Shown: positions 34,227 through 43,829, counted from the stretch's first letter. The stretch is DNA of 64,000 nt from Cohnella sp. CFH 77786 (GCF_019400745.1 NZ_WJIB01000004.1:248001-312000); one strand, 5' to 3'. Made by a program: numbers and translations. The notes: a model not told the origin generated them from the sequence alone.

Positions 34227-34832
34227 CTAAGCTAACGTCTCCCACTTTTCCCACATTTCCCGCGGGTTCCGCTCGTAAATTTCCCTCTCCCGGAACAGAT
34301 ACGCATGCATGACGAATTCGCGGCGGATGGTGGCGAAATCGGGATGGAAGCGTTCGATAAACGCATTGATCTCTTTCTCCGTATACGTCCGTCCGGGCTC
34401 GAGCTGCTCGGCCAGGTGTTCCAGCACGATCCGCTTCTTCTTCAGCTGGGACGGAATATGCTTAAGCCGCCCGTCTGCCGTAAAGAAATTCTTGATCACG
34501 GATTGCTTCAGCTTCTCGTTGCGCTCTTCCATCGTGTCCAACTCCTCCGGATGACCCTTGCGTCCGGCGATCAGCTTCTGCATCGCCGAAGAGTAGGCCT
34601 CCATAAAATAATGGTTCAGCGAGAAATAGATCGTGTTCTTGTCGCGCCGTTCATGGATGAGGCTGACGGATCGAAGCTTGGCGGCGTGATGGGTGATGGT
34701 GGCAGGAGACAGGCATAGTTTCTCGGCCAGCGATTGTCCCGTCATTTCCCCGTCGCTGAGCAGGATCAGCATCCTCACCCGCGTCGGATCGGCCAACGCT
34801 TTGTGGTAGTTTACGATTTTGTCCAATTGCAT
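34227..34832 (-). CDS. ArsR-type regulator with DUF2087 domain
   Basis: 201 aa. The N-terminal winged helix (about 8-80) reads ALADPTRVRMLILLSDGEM with recognition helix CLSPATITHHAAKL. The C-terminal half fits DUF2087 (KKKRIVLEHLAEQLEPGRTY...FHPDFATIRREFV). ATG 34832 has GGAGGA nine bases upstream. A DUF2087 in an ArsR protein is a known combination of unknown ligand. Three palindromic half-sites lie just upstream (34857-34880), suggesting autoregulation. Confidence 0.85.
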   Translation of the reverse strand: MQLDKIVNYHKALADPTRVRMLILLSDGEMTGQSLAEKLCLSPATITHHAAKLRSVSLIHERRDKNTIYFSLNHYFMEAYSSAMQKLIAGRKGHPEELDTMEERNEKLKQSVIKNFFTADGRLKHIPSQLKKKRIVLEHLAEQLEPGRTYTEKEINAFIERFHPDFATIRREFVMHAYLFREREIYERNPREMWEKWETLA

Positions 34833-34856
34833 GGCGCAGTTCCTCCATTTCATGAA

Positions 34857-34880
34857 ATTAGATTACCATCTAATTAGATG
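34857..34880. promoter_or_regulatory. Triple half-site operator of the ArsR-type regulator
   Basis: ATTAGAT-TACC-ATCTAAT-TAGATG: two overlapping palindromes share the middle arm (CATCTAATTAGATG is perfect). It lies 25 bases before the regulator start and 34 bases before the -35 of the MarR promoter. Confidence 0.6.
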
Positions 34881-34913
34881 TATGTCAAATTAATTTCTGA
34901 GGGGGAAATCGAT

Positions 34914-34943
34914 TTGACAAAAAGCGTTTAGCTACTGTACACT
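34914..34943 (+). promoter_or_regulatory. Promoter for a probably leaderless mRNA
   Basis: TTGACA (34914-34919), 18-bp spacer, TACACT (34938-34943). Transcription should start at about 34950, which is the ATG of the MarR gene itself. Confidence 0.65.
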
Positions 34944-34949
34944 TCTGCC

Positions 34950-35408
34950 ATGATGAATAATGGTGAACTCGCAAAAGAGAAAATTAGCAATGCCCTTCTG
35001 GATGTGTTCAAAACGTTTTCGAAACTGGACAGGAAAAATAGGGATTACGGGATCGGCGAGCCTTTGTTCCATTCGGAGATTCATACGCTCAACGAAATAA
35101 AGGAGCATGAAGGCATCCATATTACGGCACTGGCCGAGTGCTGCGGAGTCACCAAGGGCGCGGTATCCCAAGTGCTGAAAAAGCTCGAACAGAAGGGGTT
35201 GATCGCGAAAGAGAGGGATGTTCGCAATCAATCCAGGTTCATTTTGAAGGTCACCGCGAAAGGCGAAATCGCCTATGCCCGCCATTTGGAATATCAAGAC
35301 CGATTCAAAAGAACGGTCGTTGAGCTTTTAAGGGATGCTCCCCATGACAAGGTGGCATTTGCAAAAAACTTCTTAATCCGGGTAGAAGAACGTTTGAATC
35401 AATGGTAG
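34950..35408 (+). CDS. MarR family transcriptional regulator
   Basis: 152 aa winged-helix protein (HITALAECCGVTKGAVSQVLKKL, wing ERDVRNQSRFILKVTAKG). There is no Shine-Dalgarno sequence before ATG 34950, and the promoter -10 ends only six bases upstream, so the mRNA is probably leaderless. A DoxX gene follows 81 bp later and is a likely target, as in other MarR-DoxX pairs. Two cysteines (CC) in the recognition region may sense oxidation. Confidence 0.85.
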   Translation: MMNNGELAKEKISNALLDVFKTFSKLDRKNRDYGIGEPLFHSEIHTLNEIKEHEGIHITALAECCGVTKGAVSQVLKKLEQKGLIAKERDVRNQSRFILKVTAKGEIAYARHLEYQDRFKRTVVELLRDAPHDKVAFAKNFLIRVEERLNQW

Positions 35409-35489
35409 ATGCGTCTTCCCGCATCTTCCCGTTTTTTCGGAATAAGCGTATAGCAACTAAACTCTATGATTGTTGATGGAGGTTATGTT

Positions 35490-35960
35490 ATGGAACCCCT
35501 TATTGTGCTCGTGGTCGTCACGCTCGCCATCCTTGTTGCCGGAGCCGCAGGGATAAACCGTCTGCGGCCGTGGCCCGTTGCGCTTCGAAGCGGCGTTGCG
35601 GCTATGTTCATATTGACCGGATCGGTCCATTTCGTCTTTATGCGGGACGAGATCATCCGCATGGTCCCTCCGGCCCTGCCGTATCCCGATTTGATCGTGA
35701 CGATCACCGGCGTACTGGAATGGGCCGGGGCCATCGGTTTGCTATGTCGGCCCACGGTCGCTTGGGCAGCGGGCGGGCTCTCCCTTCTGCTGATCGCGAT
35801 GTTCCCTGCTAATGTATTCATAGCCCTGGAAGGCCTCGCGACAAGTCCGGAGGATGCTCTGATTCCCCGTACGCTCATGCAAATCGTCTTCCTGTCAGCG
35901 ACTCTCGCGATTCTGATCTTCTACCTCCGTCATAGACCGGTTGGGAAACAAAAGCACTAA
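35490..35960 (+). CDS. DoxX family membrane protein
   Basis: 156 aa with four membrane segments (IVLVVVTLAILVAGAAG, about 45-65, 75-95, 125-145). The signature FILTGSVHFVFM and GVLEWAGAIGLL fit DoxX/DoxD-like proteins, which are linked to thiosulfate:quinone reduction or catechol and thiol stress. GGAGG stands seven bases before ATG 35490. It probably forms an operon with the MarR gene upstream. A 22-codon hydrophobic frame (35987-36055) follows and may be a relic of another membrane protein. Confidence 0.82.
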   Translation: MEPLIVLVVVTLAILVAGAAGINRLRPWPVALRSGVAAMFILTGSVHFVFMRDEIIRMVPPALPYPDLIVTITGVLEWAGAIGLLCRPTVAWAAGGLSLLLIAMFPANVFIALEGLATSPEDALIPRTLMQIVFLSATLAILIFYLRHRPVGKQKH

Positions 35961-36059
35961 TCTGGAGGCCCTTTACGGCCATCGGCATGATCGTGTTCAC
36001 GCTGACCGGCAGTATCCTCTTTATCAAAACACTGCAGGGGGCATGCTCTTTTTGATGAA

Positions 36060-36668
36060 TCACAACTCCGCCGGCAGACCCTGCCGGTACATCGTAATGC
36101 AATCCGTATGGCGCTTAAGAGTCTCGATCGTTCCGGGATTCGGCAAATGGTAGATCACCGGATAATCCCTCTCCTCATACTCCGGCCGGACGGGAAACGC
36201 CAGCTTCTCCTCCTCCAGCGAGAACCGCGCATCGATTCCGGGTTTGTTTCCACGGGCGTCCAGCCGGATCCAGCGGCCCAATGACGGGATGTACACGGCG
36301 TTGAGGGCGTGGATGCAGTAACCGGTATCCGGCGTATCGCCGAGCGTGAGTTTCTGGTAACAGAACCCGGCCGGGATCCCTCTGCTCCGCAAGATTCCGC
36401 ATAAGAGATTGGATTTGGCATAACAGATGCCTTCCCTGTATTGGAGGACATCCGAAGCCTTGCAGGTGACCCGGGAACTCTGAAGATCCCAGGAGTGGGC
36501 GACATGGTCACGCACGAATTCGAATGCGTTCCGGATAAAATCGATCTCATCGGACGATCGGGCGAAGATTTCATCGGCCTTCTCTCGGATGGAAGGATGG
36601 AGAAAATCGACTTCTTCCGTCGGGGCCAAATAATCTTGCATGGAATCGGTCGAGCAGGTCAGCATCAT
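36060..36668 (-). CDS. Transglutaminase-like cysteine protease-fold protein
   Basis: 202 aa. The catalytic triad is visible: C82 (REGICYAKSNLL), H120 (CIHALNAVY), D137 (RLDARGNKPG). Length and motifs fit the cytoplasmic transglutaminase-like superfamily with protease or amidase activity. There is no signal peptide. AAGGAGAT stands six bases before ATG 36668. It stands alone next to selO. Confidence 0.88.
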   Translation of the reverse strand: MMLTCSTDSMQDYLAPTEEVDFLHPSIREKADEIFARSSDEIDFIRNAFEFVRDHVAHSWDLQSSRVTCKASDVLQYREGICYAKSNLLCGILRSRGIPAGFCYQKLTLGDTPDTGYCIHALNAVYIPSLGRWIRLDARGNKPGIDARFSLEEEKLAFPVRPEYEERDYPVIYHLPNPGTIETLKRHTDCITMYRQGLPAEL

Positions 36669-36845
36669 CGTTTTATCTCCTTGGGCTTCGTTTGATCGTG
36701 AAGCCATCTTAACATGCTGTGTCTTCCCGTTGAAGACCTATTTGCAAGGTGATCGCTTTCGAAGAAAAAGGCCCGCAACAGCCCCTTGCCGAGCCGTTCG
36801 AGCCTTGTTCCGCTATTGTTCGTAGACCGCCGAGAACCGCCGAGA

Positions 36846-38318
36846 TCAAGTCCCGCAAAAAGTCCGGTAAGGACGGGACGATTGCGAAAGCGTGCAATAC
36901 TCGTCTTGATCGGGAGAGTACGCATAGGGGTTCGACAGCGCGGCCAAAAGTCGTTCCATGACGGTGAGATCGCCATCGTCGACCGCGGCAGCCAATGCCT
37001 CTTCCACCCGATGGTTGCGAGGGATGACGGCGGGGTTGCTTCGGTTCATCAACTGCCGGGCAGCATCCTTCGCTTCCGGCCCGCCGCCCAACCTCGCCTG
37101 CCACCGTTCCTGCCACCGGGCAAACTCTTCGGAGTCAAACAGATCCGAAGCCTCCGTACGATCCAACGTCAACGCCCGGAACGTATTCGTGTAGTCCGCG
37201 CCGTACTTCTGCATCAAGCCAAGCAGCTCCTCGATCAGGGACTCATCCTCCGGCTCCTCGCCCGTTAGCCCCAGCTTCGCACGCATTCCCGCAAGCCATT
37301 GCCGCTGGTATAACACGAAGAAGTTCGCGATCTCCGCCTCCGCCTGCTTGATCGCCTGCTCCTGGTCGTCATGAAGCAGCGGCAGCAGCGTTTCCGAGAA
37401 CCGGGCGAGGTTCCAGGCGGCGATGGACGGCTGATTGCCGTAGGCGTAGCGGCCCTGTCTGTCGATGGAGCTGAACACGGTCGCCGGGTCGTAGGCATCC
37501 ATGAAGGCGCAAGGACCGTAATCGATCGTTTCGCCGCTCAGGGCCATGTTATCGGTGTTCATGACCCCGTGAACAAAACCGACAAGCATCCACTTAGCAA
37601 TAAGCGAGGCCTGGCGACCGATCACTTCCCGCAGCAGGACGAGATAGCGGTTATTCTCCGTCAGGGCATCCGGATAATGTCTCTGCAGCGTGTAGTCCGC
37701 CAAGGCACGAAGATCCTCTATCGTGCCAAACCTTGCCGCGTATTGGAAAGTTCCGACTCGCAGATGGCTGGCCGCCACCCGGGTCAACACCGCGCCGGGC
37801 AGATCCGTTTCCCGGACCACGGCTTGGCCGGTGGATACCACCGCCAGACTGCGGGTGGTCGGAATCCCGAGCGCGAACATGGCTTCGCTGATGATGTATT
37901 CCCGCAGCATCGGGCCGAGCGCCGCCCGCCCGTCTCCTCCGCGGGAGTAAGGCGTCCTGCCCGAGCCCTTGAGCTGGATGTCCACCCGTTCGCCTTGAGG
38001 GGTGATCTGTTCGCCCAACAGCAGCGCACGGCCGTCCCCCAACATCGTAAAATACCCGAACTGATGCCCCGCGTAAGCCTGAGCCAATGGTTCAGCGCCT
38101 TCGGGGACCCGGTTGCCGGCCAGAACGGCGACGCCGTCATCGCTCCGCAAGGCTTCCGAACTCAGCCCCAACGAGGCGGCCAACCGTTCATTCAGAATGG
38201 TTAGCTTGGGAGCGCGAACCGGGGTGGGAGGAAGGCTGGAGTACAAGGATTCCGGCAGACGGGCGTAACTGTTATCGAAATTCCACCCGGTCTCATCTTT
38301 TCGTTCATTCTCCGTCAT
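36846..38318 (-). CDS. selO: Protein adenylyltransferase SelO (YdiU)
   Basis: 490 aa of the pseudokinase-fold SelO family that transfers AMP from ATP to protein Ser/Thr/Tyr during oxidative stress. Nucleotide-binding and catalytic signatures are visible: [34 protein letters not shown], and [14 protein letters not shown] with the metal-binding Asn/Asp. The C-terminal FCGT is conserved, as in the family (where selenocysteine may stand in animals). GGAAG five bases upstream marks ATG 38318. Confidence 0.93.
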   Translation of the reverse strand: MTENERKDETGWNFDNSYARLPESLYSSLPPTPVRAPKLTILNERLAASLGLSSEALRSDDGVAVLAGNRVPEGAEPLAQAYAGHQFGYFTMLGDGRALLLGEQITPQGERVDIQLKGSGRTPYSRGGDGRAALGPMLREYIISEAMFALGIPTTRSLAVVSTGQAVVRETDLPGAVLTRVAASHLRVGTFQYAARFGTIEDLRALADYTLQRHYPDALTENNRYLVLLREVIGRQASLIAKWMLVGFVHGVMNTDNMALSGETIDYGPCAFMDAYDPATVFSSIDRQGRYAYGNQPSIAAWNLARFSETLLPLLHDDQEQAIKQAEAEIANFFVLYQRQWLAGMRAKLGLTGEEPEDESLIEELLGLMQKYGADYTNTFRALTLDRTEASDLFDSEEFARWQERWQARLGGGPEAKDAARQLMNRSNPAVIPRNHRVEEALAAAVDDGDLTVMERLLAALSNPYAYSPDQDEYCTLSQSSRPYRTFCGT

Positions 38319-38516
38319 CGTATCTTCCTTTTCGAGGGTTCGATACCTCATATGATTTGCCTTCAACAACTTATTATTCCAGGGTCAATCGGGATCCTGT
38401 TACTCCCGATAGCTGCGACTTATGTTTATCGAACGACAACCGAATCCCCTCCTTAGCCTCAGGATACCCCCATTATATCTCCATTAAAGCGAAAGCACGA
38501 TGCTTGGCAACCAAAT

Positions 38517-38537
38517 AACCCCTTCAGTGGAGGGGTT
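38517..38537 (-). terminator. Terminator of the VOC gene
   Basis: AACCCCT / GGGGTT stem with a short loop, followed by TATTTGG on the minus strand, lies 11 bases after the VOC stop. Confidence 0.65.
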
Positions 38538-38547
38538 AACGTTTTCC

Positions 38548-38928
38548 CTATTCGGAGAAGAGGCTGATCAGATTGCCGTCGGGGTCCTGAACGATCGCAT
38601 AGCGCTGCCCCCAGAAAGCGTCCCACGGCTCGCGATTCCCGCGGTATCCGCGCTCCGTGATGTTCCGGTACGCCTCGTCCACCGCTTCGCGGCCGTCACA
38701 TCGAAACGCCAGTTCAATCCGGTGCCCCTTGGGCTCGTCCCATCCGCCGTAAATATCCGCGATCATTTCCTGTTTGTCGAAGGCGAGCCGGAAACCGCCT
38801 TGCACGACCTCGACGTGCATTTCACCGTCCGCGTTCACCGGGATATTCAGTCCCAAGGTACGATAGAAATCCAAAGCTCTGCCCATATCTTTGACCACGA
38901 TGCCGACCAAATCGAGTTTGATGCCCAT
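38548..38928 (-). CDS. VOC (glyoxalase-like) superfamily protein
   Basis: 126 aa with paired beta-alpha-beta-beta-beta halves: DLVGIVVKDMGRALDFYRTLGL, then HRIELAFRCD and YAIVQDPDGNLISLFSE. Metal-ligand positions are E (HVEVVQ), H/E (HRIEL) and E at the end. Family members are dioxygenases, isomerases or antibiotic-resistance proteins; a substrate cannot be named. It lies 28 bp after the GNAT gene stop and probably belongs to the same operon. Confidence 0.88.
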   Translation of the reverse strand: MGIKLDLVGIVVKDMGRALDFYRTLGLNIPVNADGEMHVEVVQGGFRLAFDKQEMIADIYGGWDEPKGHRIELAFRCDGREAVDEAYRNITERGYRGNREPWDAFWGQRYAIVQDPDGNLISLFSE

Positions 38929-38956
38929 CCCTAATCAGCTCCCGTTTGCATTGGTT

Positions 38957-39883
38957 TCAATCTTTACGATAGCTTTTTCCGTTCGCCCTTGATAGATCGA
39001 ATCGGTAACATACCACCGCCTCAACCTGTTTGAAGCCCTCTTGTATATACAAGGCCTGGGCCTTTTCATTCTCCGCATTCACGCAAAGCACGGTTCTCTC
39101 GTATGCGTTACGCTTCGCAAAATGCAAGGAAGCCCTTAATAATGAGCGCCCCAAGCCCTGACCTTGATACTCCGGGATGATGGCAAGGGGACCGATATTC
39201 ATGATGGGGGAATTCTCGTATTCATCCGCAGCCGCCCTGACGATGCCGACAGGCTTCTCATGATGGTACAGAATCATCAATCCGTCTTCGATGTAATCAT
39301 CGGAGGCTACCATCTTTGCAACCATGTCGGGCGTAATCGGCGTCTCGCTCCCCCGGAGCGTGGCGAATGCCGCGTTTCTGACTCCGCACCAAACCTCCTC
39401 ATCGCGCCCGGGTCTGAAAGGTCTAATCCCATAGTTCTCCGGAAGTCGATAATCGGGCACTTCGAGCACGTCCCTGACGAGCAGGAACGTATACCGTTCC
39501 GCCTCGAATCCCTGCTCCACCATGGCGTTCTTCAATTTCTCGTTGATTACCGGCACGAAGAGAAACAGTTCGTCCAGGCCGTCCGTATGCATGATGAGGG
39601 ACTTCATCAAACGGTCATAGCAGTCCCGATCTTCTACTGCCGAGTGAAAGATGCGAAAACGCCCCTTCTTCCCCCTTCGATAGTAATCGTTCAGGATGAG
39701 CGATGCCGCTGCCTCGATCTCTCCCCGCAGATTGACGACAAGGTAAGTGGGATTATCGTCATCGGGAGAAAACTCCCTTAAATGTTCGTCATAAAGGAAC
39801 GAATCGTCGATTTCCCTTCTATGCTCCTTGCAATAAGAGACAAAGTCATCTCTTCTCACTTCCGTTAATCTTTCAAGGATCAT
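38957..39883 (-). CDS. GNAT family N-acetyltransferase
   Basis: 308 aa with two GNAT-type halves. The C-terminal one carries the acetyl-CoA motif IIPEYQGQGLGRSLLRASL and the late NAENEKAQALYIQEGF; the N-terminal half (about 1-140) is a degenerate copy. This is the shape of Eis-like or mycothiol-synthase-like acetyltransferases, but the substrate is unknown. A strong AAGGAGG (GATAAGGAGG) precedes ATG 39883. Confidence 0.9.
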   Translation of the reverse strand: MILERLTEVRRDDFVSYCKEHRREIDDSFLYDEHLREFSPDDDNPTYLVVNLRGEIEAAASLILNDYYRRGKKGRFRIFHSAVEDRDCYDRLMKSLIMHTDGLDELFLFVPVINEKLKNAMVEQGFEAERYTFLLVRDVLEVPDYRLPENYGIRPFRPGRDEEVWCGVRNAAFATLRGSETPITPDMVAKMVASDDYIEDGLMILYHHEKPVGIVRAAADEYENSPIMNIGPLAIIPEYQGQGLGRSLLRASLHFAKRNAYERTVLCVNAENEKAQALYIQEGFKQVEAVVCYRFDLSRANGKSYRKD

Positions 39884-39895
39884 GTTCCATCCTCC

Positions 39896-40270
39896 TTATC
39901 TTCGCGGCAAAATCCCCTTGAGGTACTCGCTTAAGGCTTCCGCCGCTCTCTCATGCGACAATCGGCCCGGGTGACTTCTAGCGCCAACCATCTGCTCTGT
40001 GGTATTCGACAGTTGGAAGACAGAAACCTTCCGGTCGTCCGTATGCTTCGCGTACCGCTCAACGGCACGGCGGATCGCAGGCATCATCGAGGTCCCCGGC
40101 ATTCCGTCTGCCCATACGTCATCGCCTGCGTTTCTTTGAAGATCCGGACGTTCTTGACCGCCTCCGCATTCATGCCTCTGAACACGCAAGTCCAATGCCT
40201 TCCGGCCGTTACCATTTGCCTGCTTACGGGAACCGAATTGATCGCGAAGCCGATCCAAGGCTCACCCTCG
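39896..40270 (-). pseudogene. Remnant of an SGNH/GDSL-type hydrolase
   Basis: Two minus-strand frames carry one homology. The upstream piece reads WIGFAINSVPVSRQ, then CVFRGMNAEAVKNVRIF; the downstream piece reads VFQLSNTTEQMVGARSHPGR, then LSHERAAEALSEYLKG. The latter is the typical C-terminus of GDSL esterases with the catalytic His in SHPGR. A frameshift near 40110 and the missing N-terminal part (with the GDSL Ser) show decay. It abuts the stop codon of the TRAP permease gene. Confidence 0.55.
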
Positions 40271-40287
40271 GAATAACGCAGAGAAGC

Positions 40288-42204
40288 CTAAGCCGAGAGC
40301 CCCCTGCTCTGTCTCCTTTTCTGAACATACTGCTGCGCCAGCATGACACCCAGCGTACCGAAACCGATAAGATCCGTCACAAGTCCCGGGATAATCAGCA
40401 GCAGCCCGGCCGCGATGACGATACCCCTTTCGAATGGGTGCAATCGCCGCAGCCAATACCCGATCAATCCCGCCCCGACACCGATCATCCCGATGATGGC
40501 GGTAATCGTCACGAGGGTCGCTTCTCCCCATGTCGTATCGATCAGCAGCAGCTGCGGTTGGTAAACGAAAATAAACGGAATGATGAAGGCGGCAATCGCC
40601 ACTCGTGTCGACTCCACGCCGGTTTTGAGCGGCTTGGAACCGGCAATGCCCGAAGCGGCGAAGGATGCCAAGGCAACAGGCGGCGTAATATCGGCCACGA
40701 CTCCGAAATAAAAAACGAACATGTGGGCCGCAAGGAGCGGGACGGGGTAGTCCAGCGCAATGATCGCCGGAGCCGCGATCGTCGAGGTAATGATATAGTT
40801 GGCCGTAGTCGGGGTCCCCATGCCCAGCACCAAGCTGGCCAGCATCGTGAGGATAAGCGTAGGCAGCAGGAGGCCTCCCGCCAGCTCCAACATTCCGTTC
40901 GCGAATTTCAAGCCGATTCCGGTCAACGTGATGACGCCGACGATCATCCCTGCGCATGCCGTTGCGGCAATCACGCCAAGAGCCGATCTCGCCCCCTCCG
41001 CCAATGCCGATATCATGTCCCCTAATGACATGCGGGTAGCTTTACGAATCGCGCCCACCGCGATGACGGACACGATCCCATAGATCGCCGAGCGCATCGG
41101 GGACATGCCGGACATAAGGAAGCCGATGATCGCGAAGATCGGGATCAGCAGGTACAGCTTATGCAATACCTCTCTCGCCCTCGGCAGCTCTTCCGGTCTA
41201 AGCCCTCTCAATCCCTGACGCTTCGCCTCGAAATGCACCATGATCCAGATTCCGGCAAAGAATAACAAAGCCGGAATCAAAGCAGCCAGTGCCACCTGGG
41301 AGTAAGGAATGTTCGTGAATTCCGCCATGAGAAACGCAGCCGCACCCATGATGGGGGGCATGATTTGGCCGCCCGTCGAAGAGGACGCTTCTACTGCGGC
41401 GGCAAATTCGCGCCTGTACCCGATTCGCTTCATGAGCGGGATCGTGAAGGCTCCGGAGGTGACCACATTCGCGACGGAACTGCCGCTGATCGTACCTTGC
41501 AGGGCGCTTGAGAAAATCGTAACCTTGGCCGGACCCCCGATCCGTCTCCCCGCGATCACCAAGGAAAGATCATTGAAGTACTCGCCTACGCCCGTTTTGT
41601 CCAAAAAAGCACCGAATAGCAGAAAAAGGAAGATAAAGCTGGCGGATACCATAAGCGGTGTCCCCAATATCCCCTCCGGCGTAAAATACATCTGGCTGAT
41701 CAACCGTTCCAGCGATACGCCCCTATGCTGCAGAAATCCGGGCATTTGATTGCCGAAATAGGCGTACAGCAGAAAAAGCACGGTAATCGCCACGATCGGG
41801 ATCCCGACCACGCGCAGAGCGGCTGCCAGAACGAGCAACACGGCAAGTCCGCCGACGATAAAATCCGTTGTCGTAAAATTGCCGATTCGGTTGAACAGAG
41901 ACTCATAATTCAGAAGCCAGTACAGCCCGACTCCGATCCCCAGCGCCGCCAATCCATAGTCGTACCACGGAATCCGGCTGCCTCGTCTTTTTTCCGAGAA
42001 CGGATATAAGAGAAAGATAAGACCCAATCCGAAGGATAGGTGAACCGCGCGATGCACTTGATCCGGGATGGGGGTAAAGAAGCTCACGTAAAGCTGATAC
42101 ACGGAAAAGAGCACGGCAAACGCAAACGTAACGGCTTTCATCGCTCCTACAAGCGGCCGGATGGATTCTCGCTCGAGCTTGGCCGGCTTCGGGCTATCGG
42201 TCAA
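40288..42204 (-). CDS. TRAP-TAXI transporter fused permease (DctQM-type)
   Basis: 638 aa with about 17 membrane segments. The N-terminal four to five helices are the small subunit (about 20-170), and the rest is the large ion-transporting subunit with LQGTISGSSVANVVTSG, SSSTGGQIMPPIMGAAAF and ADITPPVALASFAASGI, the hallmark TRAP loops. It imports organic acids or amino acids with a Na+ gradient. It overlaps the DUF1850 gene by 11 bp, in one operon with the binding protein. Confidence 0.95.
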   Translation of the reverse strand: MTDSPKPAKLERESIRPLVGAMKAVTFAFAVLFSVYQLYVSFFTPIPDQVHRAVHLSFGLGLIFLLYPFSEKRRGSRIPWYDYGLAALGIGVGLYWLLNYESLFNRIGNFTTTDFIVGGLAVLLVLAAALRVVGIPIVAITVLFLLYAYFGNQMPGFLQHRGVSLERLISQMYFTPEGILGTPLMVSASFIFLFLLFGAFLDKTGVGEYFNDLSLVIAGRRIGGPAKVTIFSSALQGTISGSSVANVVTSGAFTIPLMKRIGYRREFAAAVEASSSTGGQIMPPIMGAAAFLMAEFTNIPYSQVALAALIPALLFFAGIWIMVHFEAKRQGLRGLRPEELPRAREVLHKLYLLIPIFAIIGFLMSGMSPMRSAIYGIVSVIAVGAIRKATRMSLGDMISALAEGARSALGVIAATACAGMIVGVITLTGIGLKFANGMLELAGGLLLPTLILTMLASLVLGMGTPTTANYIITSTIAAPAIIALDYPVPLLAAHMFVFYFGVVADITPPVALASFAASGIAGSKPLKTGVESTRVAIAAFIIPFIFVYQPQLLLIDTTWGEATLVTITAIIGMIGVGAGLIGYWLRRLHPFERGIVIAAGLLLIIPGLVTDLIGFGTLGVMLAQQYVQKRRQSRGLSA

Positions 42205-42760
42205 AGCGAAGTCCCCCTTTCAGAAAGTGCCATACATGCAGACGTTCGATTTCAAACCGTACCGCCGAGCCTGGCTCACTAAGCTGCGACAGAGGGATCT
42301 CTCGTTCCCGTATGCGCAGCCGATGGTTCGCGATCACCTGCCCGATTCGAAGATCAAAGGTTTCGAGTGTCCGATCCATGTTCTCGATCCGCAGTTTTCC
42401 GTCTGCCATTCGGAAGGTTTCATGGCCTTCGAGCGAAGTCGGCATCCCGACCCCGTAGGATTCGAATGCCACGGAGTCGAGGACGATTTGCCTTCTCTCG
42501 TTGACGATGAAAAACTCCTCTACGGGCGTGCGATGAATGGAATGAATATAGACGAGCGAGAATCGGCTTCCCTGATCTGCCGGCGATTGAAAGACGATTC
42601 GCCCATCCGTTACCTGCCTGATCGTGAGAACCGGGATGCTTGAAGCCCATAACCATAAGGATGCTAAAATCGCTGCGGCGAAGAGGATCAACCCCAGACC
42701 CTTTCGATGAAAAACAGGTGCGGGAGCCCGCCCCCGCACCCGCTCTGTTTCGCCGATCAT
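42194..42760 (-). CDS. DUF1850 domain protein of the TRAP-TAXI operon
   Basis: 188 aa. One membrane anchor (LGLILFAAAILASLWLWAS, about 22-40) is followed by an extracytoplasmic domain (FSLVYIHSIHRTPVEEFF... conserved in DUF1850). The family is found mainly with TAXI transporters. It shares ATGA with the binding protein gene's stop (4-bp overlap) and its end overlaps the permease start by 11 bp. The role, maybe as assembly or coupling factor, is unknown. Confidence 0.87.
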   Translation of the reverse strand: MIGETERVRGRAPAPVFHRKGLGLILFAAAILASLWLWASSIPVLTIRQVTDGRIVFQSPADQGSRFSLVYIHSIHRTPVEEFFIVNERRQIVLDSVAFESYGVGMPTSLEGHETFRMADGKLRIENMDRTLETFDLRIGQVIANHRLRIREREIPLSQLSEPGSAVRFEIERLHVWHFLKGGLRFDR

Positions 42761-43734
42761 GAAATGACGCCCTTCTCCTTGAGATACTTCTCCGCACCCG
42801 GATGCAGCGGGATGCTGATCCCTTCCAGCGCTTGATCGGCATTGATTTCCTTCGCCTTGGCGTTGATGGCAATCAGCGGCTGCGTATTTTCGTAAATCGC
42901 CTTCGTGATGTCATAGACGAGCTGTGTATCCAGTTCAGCCCGAACGGACATGATCGCTTTCACGGCCACCGTTTTCACTTCGGCATTTTGTTTGGGGTAG
43001 GTGCCCCCCGCAATGATTTGCTGATTGTAATACTTATACTTATCGATAATCGCTTGAATCTTGTCGTCTTCGATCGATAGAATCCGGATACCGGTCGTCG
43101 CAGCCAGCTCGTTGATCGCCGCCGTCGGGGCGCCCGCCGTCACGAACGCCGCATCCAAGCCGCCGTCCTGGATTTTCTTCGCCGAATCGCCGAAGGACAG
43201 ACGGTCCAGGCTCAGATCGTCAAAGGTCAGACCATAGATTTCAAGAATTTGTCTGGCGTTCACTTCCGTACCGCTGCCCGGCGCGCCTACGGATACTTTT
43301 TTTCCTTTCAGCTCCGATACGGACCGAATCCCGCTCTTCTCCGAAACGACGATTTGGATCGTCTCCTGGTATAGGGCGCCGATGGCCTGCAAATTGCCCA
43401 CCGCACCTTCTTGAAACATCTCCGAGCCCTTGGCCGCGTAATCGGCAATGTCTCCTTGCGTAATCGCCAGGTCGACTTCTTTCTTGCTGATTAAGCGCAT
43501 GTTTTCAACCGCCGCGCCGGTCACCTGCGCCGTGGCGTTCGTGCCGGCTTTGTCTTTAAGAAGGTTGGCAATCCCCCCGCCAAGGGGATAATAAGTGCCT
43601 GCGGTGCCGCCTGTCGCAATGATCAGGCTGGAGGGCTTCTCTCCCGTCCCTCCCTGCGACTTTCCCCCGCAAGCGGTTAAAGCCAGCATAACAACCAGCG
43701 TAAGAACCCATCCTCCGCGCACCCGTCCGATCAT
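42757..43734 (-). CDS. TAXI family TRAP transporter substrate-binding lipoprotein
   Basis: 325 aa. The lipobox is LALTACGGKS. The TAXI signature ATGGTAGTYYPLGGGIANL follows, with VTGAAVENMRLI and VDLAITQGDIADYA. Ligands of the family include glutamate and glutamine-like compounds. GGAGGGG lies about six bases before ATG 43734, preferred over two nearby in-frame ATGs. It is the first gene of the three-gene TRAP operon. Confidence 0.93.
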   Translation of the reverse strand: MIGRVRGGWVLTLVVMLALTACGGKSQGGTGEKPSSLIIATGGTAGTYYPLGGGIANLLKDKAGTNATAQVTGAAVENMRLISKKEVDLAITQGDIADYAAKGSEMFQEGAVGNLQAIGALYQETIQIVVSEKSGIRSVSELKGKKVSVGAPGSGTEVNARQILEIYGLTFDDLSLDRLSFGDSAKKIQDGGLDAAFVTAGAPTAAINELAATTGIRILSIEDDKIQAIIDKYKYYNQQIIAGGTYPKQNAEVKTVAVKAIMSVRAELDTQLVYDITKAIYENTQPLIAINAKAKEINADQALEGISIPLHPGAEKYLKEKGVIS

Positions 43735-43829
43735 GATCATCCCCTCCATCCATTTTCCGCGGAACATTGTCCATCCGTAGTATGTATATGTCCGAGAGGC
43801 GGAAAAAATTTGTCGGGGAGAGGAGGAAG

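Noticed and set aside
35987..36055. 22-codon hydrophobic frame after the DoxX gene
   Set aside because: Has a GGAGG far upstream (about 18 bases) but is too short and not recognisable. At most a membrane-protein relic.
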